In this document: in pieces, positions 20,825 through 31,705 of the stretch | How the letters are laid out: the number at the start of each line of letters is the position of its first letter | How positions within the stretch are numbered: the stretch's first letter is position 1 | Assembly: GCA_963281255.1 (NCBI GenBank) | Contig: OY725499.1 | Coordinates: forward strand, 4,235,148-4,299,147 | Direction of reading: 5' to 3' | Origin: Aphrocallistes beatrix | Taxonomy: Eukaryota; Porifera; Hexactinellida; Sceptrulophora; Aphrocallistidae | DNA: 64,000 bases | Position numbers and translations under genes: made by a program | Notes under the pieces: model-generated | What the model saw: the letters and a program-made list of their open reading frames with translations, nothing else | Database searches by the model: none | What the model was told of the DNA's origin: nothing

Positions 20825-21456
20825 CAGTACCAATGGGTGCTAGTTCCAAAATGACATGCCACTGTGCCATTTCCATTCTAACTCTATTATAGATTCCTAC
20901 ACCATTGTATATGGCAGTAATCATGAAATTTGATGTTTTAATTATTAATATTATAGAGTGTTAATGGTATCGTGATTAATGCACTCAATCTGTACTATAG
21001 TGTAGGATTGCATTGAGCTGTGTGTATACTGTTGCTAGGTGAATATCCTGGCTATTTAGATTTTGGGCCTGATCAGCTGATAGCTATCTGAACGAAGGGT
21101 ATTGTGAAATGAAGAAAATAATTGAAACTAGCACATTCCATTATTTTATATCCTGATTGATGCAAACCAGTTTTAATCATTAATTGAAGGTTGAAGAATT
21201 GCATTAGAGCGACTTATTGAGAACCCACATAGATGAGATGGACGTGGTTAGGAAGATTTTATTGCCCTGAGAAAATAGAAATAAAATTTCTACGGTCAAT
21301 ATTAGAAATTGAATCTTCAAATCAGATTCAGACCGTTCACACTCATTTGAAGTTTTTTTCTGTGAATTCAACCATCCTATCTGTATTAAAAATCAGAACT
21401 GGAACAATGAGAATGTATGAAGTAAATGAGCGATAAACCAGATACCCAGTAGATTC
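20825..21456. other. Spacer, nothing recognised
   Basis: Upstream regulatory DNA of the 20.8-kb exon and AT-rich spacer; no feature is recognised. Confidence 0.35.
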
Positions 21457-21669
21457 CTAGATTGTGAGATGAGCAAATGAATGGACCTTAGTGAGGTTCC
21501 AATCTACCCACTTCAAATCCTCCGCACTACAGATACCAACTCTCAACTGCACCTTCTTATCCGAGATTATCTCTCTCATGCCCACGAATAGTTCATTATT
21601 CCTGAACTTCGCAACTGTTCTGTTACAGAGGAATGTTTTCACACTGCCAGAGTTCCACCGCTGCTGATT
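21457..21669 (-). CDS. Isolated ectodomain exon or fragment
   Basis: An open frame after a possible acceptor (GACGCTAG) encodes ~70 residues including TFLCNRTVAKFRNNELFVG and VQLRVGICSAEDLKWVDW, then a stop. Cys pattern and composition suit an extracellular beta-domain like the neighbouring exon. It has no start or TM of its own. It may be an exon of an otherwise lost receptor paralog. Confidence 0.35.
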   Translation of the reverse strand, partial: NQQRWNSGSVKTFLCNRTVAKFRNNELFVGMREIISDKKVQLRVGICSAEDLKWVDWNLTKVHSFAHLTI

Positions 21670-21678
21670 CTAGCGTCA

Positions 21679-21770
21679 AATGTCCCCTCGACCTGTAGTC
21701 CTAGTCCAGGAGTCCCCTGTGGGCCAGGAAGGGACTCCTCGCCCTAGAGCTACAGTTCCGGGGGACATCT
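21679..21770. repeat. 92-nt imperfect hairpin
   Basis: ATGTCCCCTCGACCTGTAGT on the left pairs with the inverted GATGTCCCCCGGAACTGTAG on the right. The inner stem is AGGAGTCCC/GGGACTCCT. It is GC-rich compared with its surroundings. A small MITE or an RNA-hairpin gene are both possible. Confidence 0.5.
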
Positions 21771-22500
21771 GATCCTAGGGTTACAAGTTCATGACGACAC
21801 CTGGCACCACACTGCCACTACGGCCTACAGGGTTCATGAATCATAATGAGACACTTTTTTTGAAGATAGGGCAGCCACACGATTGCTGTTCTGCCATGAA
21901 GTCTATTGGTTTTATGTATGCCGACTTCTTTATTCACGATTTTCATGATATATATGCGAACTCATTGCAGTCGTTTCATAATCACAGAGAAGATCGGTCT
22001 CTACTTTAGAAGATCTACGTACACCTCAAGGTTGACAGATTCATCATTGCCTAGCATTTGATTTACGTTTCGGAATTGGGTTTCTAGGAATTCCTGAGAT
22101 TCCTAATTTCCGGAACAAATTTATTCCGGAAATTTAAACGCCAATATCTAGAATGTTCCTAGGCGCTTAAATTTTCAAAATAAATTTGTCCGGAAATTAG
22201 GTATCCTTATTTCCCGGAGTGCCGCCTAATTCCTTAATTTAGGCGCTAGGATACTTTACCTCTACGTAGGCTAAGATTTATGCTTGAGACTTTTAGCAGA
22301 TTATTAATTAAACTGTAATGAGCCGCATTTATTAAAAATAATCAAATAATGTTCCGTTTAGTCTTCGTGGAGGCAGGTACCCCTCAAATGCGAGACTGGT
22401 TTGAATTTTCCTTTGGAAATCTTGTCTTGTAAGAGAGCATTAATAACTCCCACCCTTGGGTTTTGGTGGCTACGTATTACTTCTATTTATATCTTGCTAG
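21771..22500. other. 5' flank of the zinc transporter gene with a palindrome-rich stretch
   Basis: At ~22100-22240 several TTTCCGGAA/CCGGAAATT pieces and mirrored AGGCGCTTAAATTT segments form an imperfect inverted repeat, probably a degraded MITE. A similar CCTAATTTCCGG piece is at ~52490. No gene is seen. Confidence 0.4.
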
Positions 22501-25500
22501 ATGCTGAACAGCCGCATTTCTCTGAAGAGAGAAAGGCCTATTCTGATTAGCTTTCTCTTCAGCAAGCTCCTACACACATCCTCGCTGTTCATTCTAGCGC
22601 ACATTCTCACACACACGCCGATAGCCATCAGCCTACTGCTCACACGAGTAGGCATAACCGGCGTTCTGCTGGCCATTCAGAAGCCATTCTCTCACGGAAA
22701 ACAGCTGACATTCTCTCTCTACTTCCGTGTGCTGAGATACGCACTATTCTCCACGCTAGGGGACTGTCTGTGGATTGGTGGACTGTTCGTCTGCGGACCA
22801 ATCCGTACGGTTTTGCTGTACGACCATTACGCGCCTATAGTGCTGGGTTTGATCACGACACTGGTGCAGTGTGGAGGTGTTAGTTCCAATAGGAACAAAG
22901 GCACCTGCTACTTCATTGGCGGCGTTGCGGTGCTGCTGCTGTTTGATAAAGACACGCGGGTAGGCCTACAACACCCTGAGGGAGTGCACAACAGTTTCCT
23001 GCTGCATTGGCTGTACCAGGCGAGTTCTATTTATAGTACGCTTGTCTAGATTCATAGTGGTATTATCAGGAAAATTTTATCATTCGATACGCCAAAATGT
23101 CCTGGAGAGATGATGCAACCAAGGAATTATCTAGGAGCGCGAGACGCTCCTTTAGGCGTATGATTTTAAGCCTCAAAGTGTTTAGGAGCGTGAAAATCCA
23201 GAATAATACCCAATATACCTTATACGTATTATAATGTTATTTATCGATTTAGGCGAATGAAAATTTAAAGGTTTGAGATTAGGAGCGTATCTCTGGAGAG
23301 CTGTATAATACCTTGGATGCTACAATCCTCAAATATTTTTCCCTAATATGTGGAAAATTTTACTAGAACGTTACTTGAAATTAGGATAATGGGGAAGTTA
23401 TTTTGAAAATACGTATTTGCTTCCTCAAAAATAATTGTAATGTAGTACTGAAATTAATTCAAAAATTTTTAGAGACTAGAAGAAGTGAATCATTTTTATA
23501 CTAAAAAAGAGAAAAACGACTTTTGTTTTGAGATTATCTTCCAATTAGGATCTAACCTACAATAAAATTTAATTTAAAGACAATGGGAGTTATCATATAA
23601 GACGAAGATGTGCTATTAAACAGTATTAAGAGGAACTGTAATAGTGTCCTACAAATAGGACCAAGGTATTATACAGCCCAGAGATAAGCTCCTAGTCTCA
23701 AACCATACATTTTATACGCCTAAATCTATAAATAGCACATTACAGTAGGGTAAACTGGGTAATATTCTAAATTTTCACGCTCCTAAACAATTTCAGGCTT
23801 AAAACCATACGCCTAAAGGAGCGTCTCGCGCTCCTAGATAATCCCTTGTGTAGGACATAGCATAGGCGCCGAACCCGGGGGGGCTCGAGCCCCCCCTGGA
23901 CTCGAAGATGGCCCATAGACGCAATACAAAATTTAGGGCTGAGCCCCCCCCCTGGAACCCCGAAATTGTCCCTAGATTTCGAAAAGTTCGCCCCTGGGAC
24001 ATAGTACTATGTATTATTCCCTGTCACACCATAGGGTCTCTCGTACGTAGGACTATCAGACCACACAGCTGGGATTCTATTATTAGTATCAGCGCTGTTG
24101 TTCAGATCAACTCTGGAACGAATCAGCAAGCAGCTAGCTACTGACATCGGAGGTGTGAAAAGACTGCACGCCCTTAACTCCCTCTTCTCACTGCCACTCA
24201 TCCTGCCACTCTCAATCCTTCAAATAGTCTACTACGGCATTCCACATGTGTCACCTCTCCTCATCGCTTGCTTCATCGTGGCACAGGTGGCATACTTCTA
24301 CGGGAAAACCGTTGTCCAGAGTGTCGTGGAGTCCACTAAGTACGTCCGTTTCGGGACTGGGATTGGATTCGCTACCGCCGCTGGCATTGCTACTGGGACT
24401 ATTCTCTCAGATTCCATCTCCTCTCAGGCACATGGCATCACTGTCGGTTTGGTGATAAGCGCGATTCTGATTGGCTGTGGCGTCTTCCTCCTCTCTGAAC
24501 CGACGTCCAGACACCTCGAGCCAAGTGGCAGGCTGCCACTTTACGCCATGCAAACACGCGCCAACACCTGGATGTCTATTTTTAGGAGCAGCCTGGGTAA
24601 GATACTATCGTCCCGGGATTCGAGGCGCATTTTGTTCTACCTCCTAGTGAACCTCGCTTTCACTGCTGTGGAGTTCCTGTACGGATACTGGAGCAACAGT
24701 CTGAGTCTGATTTCTGACGGATTCCACATGCTATTCGACAGCTCCGCACTCGTGATAGGCCTATGGGCCTCCATCGTAGCTAGAATGAATGCCAGCCGGT
24801 TTCACCCGTTCGGCCTGAGTCGTGTTGAGGTAGTGAGTGGGTTCATCAACGGAGTCTTCCTGATCGTGATCGCGTGTATGCTGTTTTTCGAAGCAATTGG
24901 GCGCCTTCTAGATCCGCCGGAAGTGCTGACCAATCGCCTGCTAGCTGTGTCTGTCATAGGCCTACTCGTGAACTTGATTGGCGTGTTTTCTCTCCATTCT
25001 CATGGACACCATGGACATTCACACGGCAGTTGTGAACACGAGCATTCTCATTCACACGGACATCATCACCATGACGACGAATCTCATAGTGAGAATATGC
25101 ACGGGGTTTTCCTACACGTTTTGGCTGACACAATGGGATCAGTTGGAGTGATTATTTCTAGCCTTTTGATTGGCTACTTCGGATGGCATTGGAGTGACCC
25201 GATATGTTCTATGTGTATATCTTTGTTGATTTTAATAAGTGTTAAGCCCCTATTAGTCGATGCATTCCATATTCTCTCCCTGACAACGCCCTGGAATGTT
25301 AATCTGCAGTACGCCATAGCCCAAGTAATGCAAATTGAAGGTGTTAGTTCTATTTCCAATGCACGTGTGTGGCAACACAACTCTAAACAATTCTACGCAG
25401 TCATCCACTTACAAGTCAGCACAGAAACGAATGAAACTGGAACTATGCAACGCGTTAGTTCCATATTCAGAGAGCACCGGATTACACTGGTCGCGGTTCA

Positions 25501-25615
25501 AGTAGAGAAGCAAGGCTTCAGGTCTTTAGCCTACAGGTACCCCACTCCCGCCTACCTCACGAGCTCAAGAATGTACGTGGATCATGGGCCTAATGCTGGT
25601 ACGATGGAGGTCTGA
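22501..25615 (+). CDS. SLC30A5: Zinc transporter of the SLC30A5 (ZnT5) type, two exons
   Basis: Exon 1 is 22501-23019 and exon 2 is 24035-25615; joined in phase 0 they give 699 residues, close to vertebrate ZnT5 (~765). The N-terminal multi-TM extension is specific to ZnT5 (SKLLHTSSLFILAHIL, KPFSHGKQ, CGPIRTVLLYDHY, then WLYQ|GLSYVGLSDHTAGILLLV across the junction). The C-terminal cation-diffusion-facilitator domain has the Zn-site residues in LISDGFHMLFD and FLHVLADT, a His-rich loop (HGHHGHSHGSCEHEHSHS) and a cytoplasmic tail ending QVEKQGFRS. The only good junction uses a GC donor, CAG|GCGAGT, with acceptor CACCATAG. The family loads zinc into the secretory pathway with ZnT6. ATG 22501 directly follows a TAG. 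Confidence 0.9.
23120..23315 (+). mobile_element. hAT-like MITE family A
   Basis: Starts CAAGGAATTATCTAGGAGCG and ends ATAATACCTTG. The 8-bp flanks GATGCAAC and GATGCTAC are a target duplication with one mismatch. No coding capacity. Confidence 0.8.
23662..23848 (-). mobile_element. hAT-like MITE family A, inverted
   Basis: Starts CAAGGTATTATACAGC and ends CTAGATAATCCCTTG. Flanks AATAGGAC and TGTAGGAC form an imperfect 8-bp duplication. Inverted relative to the copy 350 bp upstream in the same intron. Confidence 0.78.
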
Positions 25616-26476
25616 ATTAGCTAATCAAATTGTGTACAGCTGTCATTCATTGCTAGTTCATACTAAGTCATATAATTGTGTTATTTTGAAATTAATTCTC
25701 TTATGCACTGGTTATTTTTAGTATCAATATTTGGGTTATAACTAATTAGTACTAATGGAGAGATGTGTTGATTGATAAATTTATCTTTTCGATTAAAAAC
25801 AAACAACACAAATGGATCCGACCTAACAAATGTATTATCATCAAATAAGTATTCGTGATACCATAATTAGATTTCCGTGAACAAATTCTTTTTGTTAAGA
25901 TTTATTCGAAAAGATGTCATAAAACGGAAGGAGAATCCGTTCCATTTGCTGGCCATTGTATCGCAAGCCATAGACACTCGAAACTGAGTTCTGAATATAT
26001 AAATTAGTCGCGTTATGAAGGATGCGATTTACCTGTCTTTTTGTTTTTGTTTTTGTTTACTCTAATTAATTGTATTGGAATGCATCACTAGATTCTCCTC
26101 ACTCTTTTATGATAAAATAGCTGTTCACCAATTTTAATTTTGCTTTCAGTACTCGTTAGTATGTACACGCATAAACTTTCACTCAGAAAAATAATTAAAT
26201 TCTCTACAAGCAAAATAATGGTTTACATATTTTCTGATCAAAATGTACAGTCTCCTAGGATTCTAACTAACAAGTCACGAGGATCGAATGCATTTACACA
26301 AACTTTCTATTGCGTTTAAATTATAACACACATGGTTTTAGGTCTCGAATTTTTGGGAAGTATATAGCGGAGTCGACTGTAATTCAGTTTCTATCTCCAA
26401 AATTTCTGAATTTAAAATTTATATTGTTACAAATCGGTGTGTTTCTAAAATAGTTTCGCAATCACTTCACCAACCA
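25616..26476. other. Intergenic, nothing recognised
   Basis: 3' UTR of the transporter gene and upstream DNA of the LITAF gene. A short GCGGAGTCGACTGTA piece at ~26368 resembles one end of the TA-duplicating MITE at 7965. No gene is seen. Confidence 0.4.
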
Positions 26477-26899
26477 ATGGAAACACAGAAATTACTTACA
26501 ACTTCCGGTCACTTAACACCATCCTATTTCCTCTCAACCAATCAGCGTGCATACGCTGAGCCATCAGCACCTCACACCTATACCGACAACCCACCAGACC
26601 ACTATTACTCCCAGCCGGTACAACTCTCCGGGCCTCTGCCTAAAAACGTCGAGGATTTAAGGGAAAATCGCGAATTCGTGATCTGTCCCTTTTGCCACGA
26701 ACACATATTGACAGTTAACGCTTACACTGAGAGTATCACTCCGTGTGTGATTACTACTGTGATGTGTCTGTTGTTTGTGATGGTTGGACTATGGATTTGC
26801 ATTCCGTGTGCCTTTATACCTCTCTGCCTTAACAACAGACAAAGAGTTGAACATTTCTGCCCTAAATGTGATAAACTTATTTATGTATATAAGCCATAA
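26477..26899 (+). CDS. LITAF-domain protein
   Basis: The ORF encodes 140 residues and is complete, with no intron. A Pro/Tyr-rich N-terminus (residues 1-~60) precedes the LITAF/SIMPLE domain. That domain has a first Cys knuckle CPFC (C70, C73), a membrane-embedded hydrophobic stretch (VITTVMCLLFVMVGLWICIP) and a second knuckle HFCPKC (C128, C131) at the very C-terminus. Length and layout match the animal LITAF family, monotopic zinc-binding proteins of late endosomes and lysosomes. No PPxY or PSAP motif is evident in the N-terminus, so the ESCRT/Nedd4 links known for vertebrate LITAF cannot be assumed. Confidence 0.92.
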   Translation: METQKLLTTSGHLTPSYFLSTNQRAYAEPSAPHTYTDNPPDHYYSQPVQLSGPLPKNVEDLRENREFVICPFCHEHILTVNAYTESITPCVITTVMCLLFVMVGLWICIPCAFIPLCLNNRQRVEHFCPKCDKLIYVYKP

Positions 26900-27203
26900 C
26901 ACATATGTGTATATATATTTCTATGAATGGAATGTGTGTTTTTAATCTTATACAGTAGAATGTGAATGATGAACATTTGCATTATACAGTGAAACTTCTT
27001 TAATACGAAACTCCAGCTAATACGAACAGAGGTTTTATAATACAGTATATATGGTATCCTAAGGATAGATGGAATCTTAAAAAGGGGAGTATAATGGAGA
27101 CTTTCCACGTAGAACGGGACACTCAAAATTAGCTCAATGGAAGAGTGAATGTCCCGCCAAAAAACGGGATGTTTGGCAAGTATGCAACACCAATAAACAA
27201 ATA
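26900..27203. other. Intergenic with MITE debris
   Basis: Contains an ACAGTGAAACTTCTTTAATA piece resembling a TA-MITE end and part of the dispersed GTCCCGCC repeat at ~27140-27190. Nothing coding. Confidence 0.4.
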
Positions 27204-27351
27204 CAGTCAGGGTCGCTTATTGTTAACCACCAGGGGACCAAAAATATGTTCATAAGAGAGATACTTCATATTAAGCGAACTTGATTCAATACGAATCCTA
27301 AAGAATGAAATAGGGGCCAGGAGGTTAGATCATAATAAACGACCCTGACTG
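27204..27351. mobile_element. 148-bp MITE with TA duplication
   Basis: Terminal inverted repeats begin CAGTCAGGGTCG at both ends and extend imperfectly ~22 bp. TA flanks at 27202-27203 and 27352-27353. Non-coding; ends are pogo/Tigger-like. Confidence 0.82.
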
Positions 27352-27520
27352 TAAACATCTTCCAATAAACACATCTCTAACAGCAACAGGATTTTCATAG
27401 AACTGAACGTGAATACAATTGTCACCCAACCAAAACATTTTTTCATAATTCTATACAATACTCATTTCACCAGGAATACACATCTAGAAAATCCGTGATT
27501 AGAATTATAAACCTGAAAAA

Positions 27521-29204
27521 ATGTCGCTTATAAGAAATGCTTCATCACTTATACGCCAAACCTTAAAACTGTGCCACACGACACAATTGCGCCACTTCAG
27601 TGAGACCGAAGTAACGACAGGCGATGCTATACGAGAAATGCCCACAAATGAGACCTTTGATAAACAAGAACTAGACGAGTATTCTGACCGCAGAAAGATC
27701 CTAGTCTCCGGTACAGTTCGGTCACAAAGCATGGGTGTGCTCTTCCCTACCTACCTCAACATACAGATGATGGGGAGAGTGATCGGGATGGTGAAGACCA
27801 AGGAGCTGCGTAGAGCTGGGATCACCAATATGTATGCGGTCTTTGCAATGGTGACCGGACACTTCAGACACACTCGAGTTGATGCATTCACACAGAAGCA
27901 CCAGTTAGTTTTGTTTATTTTGTGTCACTCTATACTTAGGACGTGTAAATTACTTGTTCATCACCCCGCCTAATTTTAAGCTCCCATCTGGAGAGTTTAT
28001 TAACTCTTTTAGAGTGGACTTTGGTAATGTATCAACCTAAACTATAGCTAATAGAGCTTGAGGTTATTAGCATTTAAAGTTTGCCAGTTCAAAGCTATAT
28101 CTTTATCAATTAAGTTTATTCATTCAATATTCTGATATTCGTGTTGGTCAACCAATTCACATGAATGAATTTAAAAAAATTAATAAATGCTGCACTGAAT
28201 CCCTCCTATGATCCCTAATTCTAGAAAAAGATGGTTGATAAACAATGAATTTATTTACATGACTTGAAGGAATATCCTCCTATGTCCTTATGACATACGT
28301 ACAGTAGAACCTGTATAGTTATCCAAAGAAATAGGTTATTGACTATCCCTGGCATTTGGTGCAATAATAATATTATAATTACAGTAGATTGAAACGATAA
28401 CATAGTACGTATCAAGGGATTATCTAGGAGCGCGAGACGCTCCTTTAGACGCATGATTTTAAACCTCGAAGTGTTGTGGAGCGTGAAATCCAGGATACTA
28501 CCCAATTTACCTTATATTAGAAGGTAATTTATCAATTTTAGGCGTAAGGTTTGAGATTAGGAGCGTATCTCTGGAGGGCTGAGTAATACCCTGGTACGTA
28601 CAGTAGAATCTCCATAATCCTGAGGACCTGCTTAACCATAACTGACGTTGGACAGTAGAAATGCACTGTATAATCCGACTGATTTTTCGTTCCCCAACCG
28701 GTGCCGGATTATGCAGGTTCTACTGTACTCGATTATTGTCCAGGGGAACACCAGCCATCCCCCATTGAAGGGAATCCCTTTAACCCCCTCCCCCCTTGAA
28801 ATCTAGGCTGGACCCAACCCTTACTGTCCCATAGGTGCGGGCCTGTCACCCCTTCATTAAATTTTGCCCCATCAACCAATGAATATAGAGCACACTACCA
28901 CTCTGTCTGTGAGGTTTTTTCAAATTAATCGCTTTACTCCTGCTCTAGAGTGATAGTGCCTGACTACGAGGCAGATGCCTTTGGGAGAGCGGTTAGGCTC
29001 ATACCTGACAATATCGTTGGGCTATCTGGAGAAGTCCACTATCGTTATTACATGCATCGACAGCTTGGCATTTTCGTTCCATATGTCGAGATTGTTGCTG
29101 AAAAGATTCATTTTAAGACCTCTTGGCATTTAGACTACAGGAGAGCTAGTGAAGAGGCATCAGGTCCATATAATATGCCTGATGAACAGATCGACTCCAT
29201 CTAG
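27521..29204 (+). CDS. Divergent mitochondrial single-stranded DNA-binding protein, two exons
   Basis: Exon 1 (27521-27903) joins exon 2 (28949-29204) through donor CCA|GTTAGT and acceptor CTGCTCTAG, giving ~212 residues. The N-terminus (SLIRNASSLIRQTLKLCHTT) is Arg/Ser-rich without acidic residues and RHFS suggests a cleavage site: a mitochondrial presequence. The body fits the OB fold of mtSSB: LNIQMMGRV (beta 1), MYAVFAMVT, HTRVDAF, then FGRAVRLIPDNIVGLSGEVHYRYY, closing VEIVAEKIHF, which parallels the ...I.ADNI.FL end of known mtSSB. The classic WH(R/K)V motif is replaced by TRVDAF, so the protein is divergent. It would coat single-stranded mtDNA during replication. The assignment rests on pattern, not a search. 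Confidence 0.62.
28413..28593 (+). mobile_element. hAT-like MITE family A
   Basis: Starts CAAGGGATTATCTAGGAGCG and ends AGTAATACCCTG. Flanks GTACGTAT and GTACGTAC are an 8-bp duplication with one mismatch. Confidence 0.8.
28601..28725. mobile_element. 125-bp MITE with TA duplication
   Basis: Ends CAGTAGAATCTCCATAATCC and, inverted, CAGTAGAACCTGCATAATCC; TA on both sides. Non-coding. Confidence 0.78.
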
Positions 29205-29407
29205 TTCATTGAGTAGATACATGCTGATGCAGTGATTACAGTCTAGGCAGAATCTAGTGACGTCTTTAGTTATACGAAATCTATAATTTTATTCTTTATC
29301 ATTTAAATGCGATGATATTTCTACTTGTTATAAATTAATAAAATCTTATTCTCACTATATTATACGTAAATCTCGATGTCGAACTATCAATAGAAATGCC
29401 TTTATAA
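29205..29407. other. 3' flank of the mtSSB-like gene
   Basis: Probable 3' UTR; contains AATAAA-like runs near 29338. Nothing else is seen. Confidence 0.35.
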
Positions 29408-29571
29408 TACATGCCAACCGTCTAGTTTTTTCACTCGTCTTGATTTTTTTCACGAGTTTCCCGTTTTTACATGAAAAATCTTGCTTTTTTGGAGTACGTG
29501 TGTAATAATTTTCCATTGCGTCCCGCCCTGTCCAGCCTTTATCATGGCTCATGTTGGCATGTATCATGCCT
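29408..29571. repeat. GTCCCGC dispersed repeat with ATGCCAAC/GTTGGCAT ends
   Basis: Begins ATGCCAACCGTCTAG and ends ATGTTGGCAT, a short terminal inverted repeat. Similar copies lie at 58936-59028 (continuing at 60336-60412) and in the RAD6 intron. Confidence 0.55.
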
Positions 29572-29977
29572 GTCCTCGTACGTTCATACATTCCTGTAAT
29601 GGTAGTGTCAGAACCACCTGGACAACAGACACGGATGTCGTACAATGTCAATGCAAGATATAAATCTGTTGTGGGAGGTGCACTAACAACTCTTCAATCA
29701 TAATAGAAATGTTACAATGAGCTTACAAGAGAGTGGTTCATCCACGAATGGAACAAGGGGGACGTGCTCCCGTCAGGATCTAATATGCTAAATTTGTGAA
29801 ATTACATTTGTTTGGTCTAAAATGTGGGATAATTATGAAGTGAATATCAGTCCAGATTCCCAGCTAGTGATATGTCGTAATCAGAAAATCCTGGCTGCAC
29901 CACAATATTACCAGTTATAGATATGCCTCGAGGAAGTAATTTGTAAATGTGTATTACTGTTGAGAAAAAAACTCAGA
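29572..29977. other. 3' flank of the short NHL gene
   Basis: Spacer between convergent genes; nothing recognised. Confidence 0.35.
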
Positions 29978-30895
29978 TTAGCACGGTCTTTCAGTTATGC
30001 TAGAATAAAATATTTGAAGTCTGTAGTTAGGATTCCATGACACAGTCGCTAATTTTAAGTTCGGAGTTAAAGCCAACCCATTCGGAGAGATAAACATTCC
30101 GACTTGCTGTCCCTGTTCCCCGATCGTGTGGAGGAGCACACCGTTGCTAGAGAACACCTTGATCAGGTTGCCATGGAAATCACTAATGAGAATGCTGCTA
30201 TTAGCTCCGATACGGAAGAAGTAAGGCCTGACTACCTGCATTCCCTCGCCACGTGTGATCAATGATCGTATCTTGACTCCTGCGTAGGAGAATACGTGTA
30301 TGCAGGTCGCTTCTCCATAACTGAGTACGTATATCTCTTCTTTCGTTAGTTGCACGTCACGAGGGTAGCTTAAAGAAGGATGTGTTACTTCTCTCATCGG
30401 ATGCAGTGAGCTGTCTAGGATTTGGATTCTGTGATTGTAAGAATCAGCTACGTAGACTTCTCCATTCGGAGAGACAGAGAGTTGGCAGGGGTACTGAAAC
30501 TGTCCGATTTTAGTCCCTCTGTCTCCCAGCTTAGCCACCAGAGAGAAACCGTTCTCTATCTTGAAACGGAACACAGCATGCACTCTATCATCAGTGACGT
30601 ACACGTGATTTCCGTGTACAGCAATCCCCCATAGTGATTTCATGAGCTCATGCGTGTGGCTACTAAGGTGACATCCGTTCTCAGAGAATATTGACACTCT
30701 CGCGACACACGTTCCATCTCCCTCAGCCACGTAGATGTGGTTAGTGGCTGTGTCGATGGCGACACCACGAGGTGACCAAAGTTCACCTGGAGCTAGTCCT
30801 TCTTCGCTACACACAGTCACGTGGTCGTATGAATCATGTGCTCGGGTTTGTACAGATAATATTTCATGTTGGATTTCAGGAAATAGAACTGCCAT
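29978..30895 (-). CDS. NHL-repeat protein lacking the coiled coil
   Basis: The ORF encodes 305 residues. The first residues (MAVLFPEIQHE) match the start of the intact paralog at 31.7 kb (MAVRYPEVPQV). The coiled-coil region is then missing (~110 residues) and the protein passes straight into the propeller: GLAPGELWSPRGVAIDTATN, YVAEGDG, LWGIAVHGNHVYVTDD, QFQYPCQLSVSPNGEVYVAD, YPRDVQLTKEEIYVLS, FFRIGANSSILISDFHGNLI. The frame is intact to the end, so the short form may still be made as a soluble propeller. NHL propellers bind RNA or protein; the ligand is unknown. No clear TATA box is seen. Confidence 0.8.
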   Translation of the reverse strand: MAVLFPEIQHEILSVQTRAHDSYDHVTVCSEEGLAPGELWSPRGVAIDTATNHIYVAEGDGTCVARVSIFSENGCHLSSHTHELMKSLWGIAVHGNHVYVTDDRVHAVFRFKIENGFSLVAKLGDRGTKIGQFQYPCQLSVSPNGEVYVADSYNHRIQILDSSLHPMREVTHPSLSYPRDVQLTKEEIYVLSYGEATCIHVFSYAGVKIRSLITRGEGMQVVRPYFFRIGANSSILISDFHGNLIKVFSSNGVLLHTIGEQGQQVGMFISPNGLALTPNLKLATVSWNPNYRLQIFYSSITERPC

Positions 30896-31705
30896 TCACA
30901 AGTTTACAGTTGAAATGATTGGTTTGACTTTGATTGAAATTGAGCCGAATAAAATTGCTTGATTTGAAAACTGAGGTTAGTTTCATAACAGTATTACAGA
31001 AACTGGAACTTGAGCTTTAGACTATCCACTGTAATTATAAGCCTATAGTAACATTCTGGCATGATAGAAAACTAACTTCAGTATAATATTGTCGCATACA
31101 TTCGATTCTCTGCGTACTTTTGCAGTGTAAACGCGTTTTCATTGCAACACATTCGAACTTGTTTTGTTTATAATATTTTAAAAAAATGTTTTGTGCGATG
31201 TAGACGCCATCATACATCCAACTTCGTAGAGATAACATATTCCACGAATCTTTAAAAGTAAACGAATTGCAAATATTGGAAAATTCGAAATTAGACTTTA
31301 AAACTGGTTTTCAAACTTTGGTTGACTGTGGACCCCGCATCCAATTTTTTGCATTTTATGGACTACAGATAATACAAAATTTCAGATAGCGTGCATCCTC
31401 TAAGCCCAGTTTGGCAACCACATCCTCAAATAGTCGATAATTTGCATGAATCAAAAAATGACATCTTGAATACTAGCTTGTCGAATTTACTCGTATTACC
31501 CAATCAATAATAATCAATGCCTGCACGTGCAATGTCATGTGGTACTGATGCCAATAATGACGATTTTTGCGTAGCTAAATATTGACACAAGTGTTGGAGC
31601 TGAAATAATTTATCTTAATTTAGCCAAATAGATTTAGATTGAAAATATTCATATAATTAATTAAGTTCTAAACACACAGCAAAATAATTGAGCAAAATAT
31701 GGCAA
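30896..31705. other. Spacer between two NHL genes
   Basis: AT-rich; contains TGGTTTTCAAACTTTGGTTG at ~31305, which resembles one end of a hAT-type MITE, without a partner end. No gene. Confidence 0.4.

Larger units (their letters stand above)
23020..24034 (+). other. Intron of the ZnT5-like gene
   Basis: A 1015-bp intron with a GC-AG boundary. It holds two family-A MITEs in opposite orientation (23120-23315 and 23662-23848), which could pair in the pre-mRNA, and a GC-rich mirrored stretch (GGGGGGGCTCGAGCCCCCCC) at ~23876-23896. Confidence 0.7.
27904..28948 (+). other. Intron of the mtSSB-like gene
   Basis: A 1045-bp GT-AG intron carrying a family-A hAT-like MITE (28413-28593) and directly beside it a TA-type MITE (28601-28725), plus an isolated ACAGTAGAACCTGTATA end at ~28301. 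Confidence 0.6.
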
